Below are positions 59,835 through 64,000 of a stretch of DNA of 64,000 nucleotides, in pieces. Both the position numbers and the translations under genes were made by a program. The notes under the pieces were generated by a model. It saw only the letters and a program-made list of their open reading frames with translations, was not told the DNA's origin and ran no database searches. Source of the stretch: Aspidapion aeneum (Eukaryota; Arthropoda; Insecta; Coleoptera; Brentidae); contig OY755038.1 in the NCBI GenBank assembly GCA_963576565.1, positions 181,342,452 through 181,406,451 on the forward strand, read 5' to 3'. The number at the start of each line of letters is the position of its first letter. Position 1 is the stretch's first letter.

Positions 59835-60625
59835 TAGTCTTAAAGGCAGCATTAATGATCAGATCAGAGCTAAAGAAAGCATTCATATTGAAACAGTTTT
59901 AGGACTTTATGGGAAAAAAAAAGGTAGGAGTTGAACCAAAATACTACAAAGGAGATAAAGAAACTGTGGTGAAAACAAGGTGTCTGGAGCATGCGGAAGT
60001 GGAGTAATAGCTCAGTACAACAACTGTGTATTTAGTTACAATAATTTTAATAATTAATAATGTATTTATATTATAAAGTTTGCAAATAAAAATTTCACGT
60101 TTAGTTGCGTTTAGTTCGACATGGCGTTGAAATTTAAAATCAAAAATGCACAAAAAAATATATCTTTTCATAAGATATTACAATACATCTTCATTTTGAC
60201 AGATGAATGAAATTCTCGCAAATTTTTTTCTATTGGTCGTTTGTAAAAAAAATAAAAACAAAAAATTCCAATAAAAATTATGTCATTAGTGTCAAAAGTA
60301 AAAGAAAAGTGGACTGATATAACAAATCAGAGCGTGTATTCGAGGAAGAGGAATAAAATATCCTCGAAAATCAAGAATAACGCCGCTGGAGGCAGATAAC
60401 TATTTTGATATGTACAATTCTAGTTTACTGTTGAAGAGTAGAAATATCGTTCAAAATTATTTAAACAAAAAGTGTTTTTTTGGTTGGTCTTAACGACTTT
60501 TAGCGAGTTTTGTGCGGTGAGAGTGGGCGCAACGATGCCAAGTTTCGCTTAAAGTATAAGTCTTTGGGAAAAGCGTGTGCCACTTAGTATTTAATTCAAA
60601 CAAGTCAAACTCTTAAAATAATTCA
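59835..60625. other. No gene recognised
   Basis: AT-rich spacer after the LINE remnant; no clear poly-A tail or target duplication. Confidence 0.4.
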
Positions 60626-60629
60626 TGAC

Positions 60630-60683
60630 TAGGGTCACTGCATCACGAAAACTACGTCAGGCTTCCAGGATGCAGTGACCCTA
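60630..60683. mobile_element. 54-bp hAT-like micro-element
   Basis: Ends TAGGGTCACTGCATC and its perfect complement, flanked by TTCATGAC (60622-60629) and TTCTTGAC (60684-60691), an 8-bp duplication with one difference. The loop is about 24 bp. Together with 32498-32563 it suggests a class of very short hAT-mobilised hairpins. Confidence 0.8.
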
Positions 60684-60691
60684 TTCTTGAC

Positions 60692-61118
60692 ATTAAAGCA
60701 GGTCCATCTGTAGCCCAGCTCGCGAGTTGAACAGTTTTTGGCGTTTGGCTCGTTGTACATTCTTATACTCTTGGTTTGTTGTTATTTTTTTAATTAGCAG
60801 GTGAATTATAGCGAATTTTTTTGAGAAAGTTAGTGCGCCACTTGTGGTCCACAGGCAATGTTTTGATGCTGTCAAAAAATTGCCCCAGTACAGTTTCAAA
60901 AGTATACAAATGTGCACTAGTGCAACACGACCTCGGAGAGCCCGTGGCGAAAAACGTGAACTAAGTGCAACACTGGGCTTGTCAGTTGGTCAAAAAAATA
61001 GAAAAATTTGCACTAATTTTCCCAATAGAATACAAAAAGTGCACTAGTGGCGCACTAGTGCTGCACTTTTTCCCCAAAACAGTTCGCCATTTGTAACCTT
61101 TTCTTATCTATTTATTTA
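60692..61118. other. No gene; GTGCACTAGTGC-type words
   Basis: Repeats GTGCACTAGTG, GCGCACTAGTGC and GTGCAACAC-like words between 60912 and 61070. An inverted-repeat element is possible but I could not define ends. Confidence 0.35.
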
Positions 61119-61121
61119 CAC

Positions 61122-61378
61122 ATATCGTCCCTAATCTTACGAAAGGGCGTATAAAATTTACCAAAATTATTTTTATTTTTTATTGGTGGTCTTCGGGTAA
61201 AATGCGTTGCTCTTTCAATTCACAATGTGGCGTATATGTAGTTCTAAGATACATTTGTGATATGAGACATATAACCTTGGGCGTATATTGGTAAGCTGGT
61301 TTCAGTAAAATATCAAATTTGCGCATAACACAAACTTTTTTTTTCATATAGGCTCGTCTGTAAAATTAGGGACGATAT
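61122..61378. mobile_element. 257-bp MITE
   Basis: Ends ATATCGTCCCTAATCTTAC and the complement of ATATCGTCCCTAATTTTAC, with GGGCGTATA-like words mirrored inward. TA may be the target duplication, included in the ends. Confidence 0.7.
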
Positions 61379-61379
61379 T

Positions 61380-62604
61380 TAAAACATAATACAACTTTGT
61401 CAATAATAAAGCTGATCAGGTAGCACCAAGGTAGCTCCTGGTCTTAAGGGGCTCTTATTTAAATGTCTTTCGAACCATGAAAGTATTTTGAAAAACCCGA
61501 CTGTTAGTTTTTGAGATAAATAAATTTAAACTTTCGACGTAAAAAATATTATTATTATCCCAGAGAACAATTTATGAACGATTTATTTTTCAAGGGTTCT
61601 CTCGGGGAAGGATGAGTTTAACCCCAGAATTTATCAAAAGTGGCTCAAGTAGCACCTTGTTCTCTAGACACTTCAAATTTCTTTATAAAAATTAAATTAT
61701 TTTAAAAATCTGTTAAATAGTTTTGACATATTTGCACTCAAAGTTGTGTTGGGTACAAACTAAAATGCAAATATGTCCAACACTAATCGACGATCATCCT
61801 TATTTAAAAGAAGTTATTAAACTTCCCCTTAAATGGAGTGGGTTTGACCTTTGTGTTTGACAAACCAAAGGTTGTCCCCATTTAATTAAAAATCGAAGTG
61901 TCTGATTATTTTTTCCAAAATTTTACGTTCTATAGAGGTAAGCCGCTCTGTTTCGTTTTAGTCGTTACAATTTGTTTTATTAAAACTGTTTGTAAATTTG
62001 CATATTATATAAATATAAATTTCCAGGAAGCAAAGCAAAAACGCAAACCGTAAATATAAATTAATTAGTGAAAATCAAAATTTTAATAACCATTTACAGC
62101 GTGCAAAATATACGCGCTTCCAAAATTAATTAAGTACGGATTTAAATTTGCGGCCAGGCTGCCCCGTAAACAGAGTAGGTTTTATTGCCAGCTACAACAA
62201 CGCTGCTGTCCAATTTAAAAATGTTTGTATGTCGTTTTTTAATTTCGATTTGTTTAATTTTTTGTGTTAATGTGTTATTAGTAGCTCGTATACAAGGGCC
62301 TTGTTAAGGGGTGATAATGCCCCCCCCCCCACCAAACCGGTGTCCGTACCAGTTACTTTCACGCATGAAAAATGTGAAATTGACAAAAATGCCGTTATTG
62401 TAAAACACAGAGTCAAATTGGCGCTTATTTGGAAACTGGGATACAATTAAGGCCCCAAATTTGGTTTAAAAAAATTGTATACTTCACCTACATAAATCGC
62501 GCGAAAGAATCGTTTGAATCGAGATTTAAATTATCGTAGAGTTGTGAAAATAAGCACACTAATAGAAATTGACAACCCAAATCAAAATACATAACTGCAT
62601 TTTC
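61380..62604. other. No gene recognised; small hairpins
   Basis: A hairpin near 61833-61880 (TTGACCTTTG / CAAAGGTTG) and a GACATATTTGCA / TGCAAATATGTC pair near 61724-61775 are present. A poly-C tract lies near 62319-62331. No coding support. Confidence 0.4.
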
Positions 62605-62607
62605 ACC

Positions 62608-63092
62608 TTCCTAGCCCGCACAGCAATGGCTAGAGAAGGTATTGTTTTCGACGAAAATTTTTTTTATGAGATAACGCCGAAAATGTGTTATTTGGGGGCA
62701 TTTTGACCCATCCTAGCAATATCTTCGTGGTGTGTGCCTGTGTGTGTGTGTGTATTTTTTTTTCTGTCCATAAACACGATAGCTCTTAAACCGCTAAACC
62801 GATTTTCATAAAATTTTCATGAAAAAAAGTGTTCGACACTCTAACGAGCTGATTAGATTTTGGTCAAAATCCATTCATGCTAATGACAGGTTTTTGACAA
62901 TTAAATTTTTTTTTAAATGCTAACTTTTTAACAAAGCATCGCATCAATATGCGGTGTATTGTAGACTACATTTTGCTTAATAATTTCTGTTATAAGCAAA
63001 TACTTCATAGGAGCTTTGGTTTCTGAGATATTGAAAAAACTGTGTTCAAGGCTGATATATCATCGCTTCACTTAAAGTGTGCTAATAGGCTA
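62608..63092. repeat. Family B element, longest copy
   Basis: Inverse orientation to copies 1 and 2: TTCCTAGCCCGCACAGCAAT start, GAGATAACGCCGAAAATGTG, a TG run, the core AACCGCTAAACCGATTTTCA, and an AAGTGTGCTAATAGGCTA end. It retains the roughly 130-bp middle segment (AATCTAATCAGCTC-type) also seen in copy 1. Confidence 0.8.
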
Positions 63093-63191
63093 CACAAAAA
63101 AAAGTGTTTATTTGAACCAAAAAAATATTATTTGACTCAACCAAATTCGTTATTTCAATAGGTCCAAAACGTCCTCTTGTTTGGTTCAAAT

Positions 63192-64000
63192 AAAAATATT
63201 TATTGTTTTCAAATAATTAATTTAGTCTCTTTAAATAAGATTTATTTGGTGCGTTAGAGTTATTTGGTTTAATTGACAAACAAAAATACATTTAAATCAA
63301 ATAATTTGAAATATTTAAACCAAATACTACTAATTTATTTATTTGCAATAACAAGTTTATTTCAAACAAACAAATATGTTGGTTGGTAAAAATAAAATAA
63401 TTCTTTAACATGACTGTTTTCTTTGATTGAAGTAAAAATATTTATTGTTTTCAAATAACTAATTTAGTCTCTTTAAATAAGATTTATTTGATGCGTTAGA
63501 AATATTTGGTTTAATTGACAAACAAAAATACATTTAAATCAAATAATTTGAAATATTTAAACCACATACTATTAATTTATTTATTTGCAATAACAAGTTT
63601 ATTTTAAACAAACAAATATGGTGGTTGGTAAAAATAAAATAATTATTTAACATGACTGTTTTCTTTGATTGCTTTAAAAAACTTATTACATCTTCATATA
63701 AATTAATTTGTTTAATATTCTAGGCATATTTTTTTGTCTTAATATTAAAATTTATTTAATAACTGACATTTATTAAGTATTTTTTTAAAATTATTTTACT
63801 TGATGTAAATAAATATTTGTTTAAACTTAAAATATATTTTGTTGAATTTCAGTAAATATTTCTGTGAGAACAAGAGTTAACTTATTTCACAATACAAAAA
63901 CATATTTTCCAACAAACAAATAGGGTAGTTAGTAAACCTAAAATAATTGTTTGAAATTACCGTTTTCCTTGATTGTTTTAAAAATCTTATTGTTTTTTCT
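63192..64000. repeat. Tandem array, unit about 242 bp, open at window end
   Basis: Two well-matched units (63192-63433 and 63434-63674) begin AAAAATATTTATTGTTTTC and include GATTTATTTG.TGCGTTAGA and GGTTGGTAAAAATAAAATAA. A third, diverged unit runs to the end, where CAACAAACAAATAGGGTAG and CCTTGATTGTTTTAAAAATC recall the unit's last part. The TTTGGTTTAA/AAACCAAATA words inside are self-complementary. Confidence 0.8.

Overview
This window looks like intergenic or intronic DNA from an invertebrate animal, most likely an insect. It is AT-rich, has no dense gene structure, and nearly every recognisable block is a transposable element, a decayed piece of one, or a tandem repeat. The mix (pogo/Tigger, hAT, piggyBac-like, Harbinger-like and TA-target MITEs, copia, RTE-type LINE, foldback elements, and a family carrying a (GTCT)n-type array) is common in arthropods. 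I cannot name the species. Nothing bacterial (operons, CRISPR, rRNA) is visible.

Layout. 0-5 kb: a pogo MITE, a foldback element built from 15-bp units, and a hairpin element. 5.4-8.8 kb: a decayed copia pol fragment followed head-to-tail by a LINE-like pol that has lost its catalytic centre and carries a hairpin MITE. 12-15 kb: a family A element beside two family B copies. 15.4-18.2 kb: a second foldback element, a 280-bp palindrome, a hAT remnant and a small TA-target MITE. 18.8-20.8 kb: a complete-ended 2-kb DNA transposon with a degraded transposase. 22.1-22.9 kb: a hAT (DUF4371-type) transposase remnant. 23.5-28.2 kb: the most striking structure, a 3.93-kb foldback element with a perfect 9-bp target duplication inside a Tigger-like transposon. 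29-30 kb: a roughly 43-bp minisatellite with a hAT MITE inside it. 32-45 kb: more palindromes, a THAP-domain gene fragment split by an intron, and orphan exon candidates. 46-58 kb: four family A elements, one nested in a piggyBac-like MITE and carrying about 1.18 kb of pure (TCTG)n. 58.4-59.8 kb: a decayed RTE-type LINE. 63.2-64 kb: a 242-bp tandem array running out of the window.

Host genes: I find no complete gene. The best candidates are the THAP-domain fragment (39195-39755), which is frameshifted, and two open segments with good splice signals (30519-30706 and 45468-45632) that I cannot identify.

Recurring theme: three unrelated families (A, B and the foldback arms) share one short core resembling CCGATTTnnATGAAATTTGGTA. 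Several elements are nested cleanly enough to read their empty target sites directly from a sister copy. All boundaries were read by eye and have not been aligned by software.
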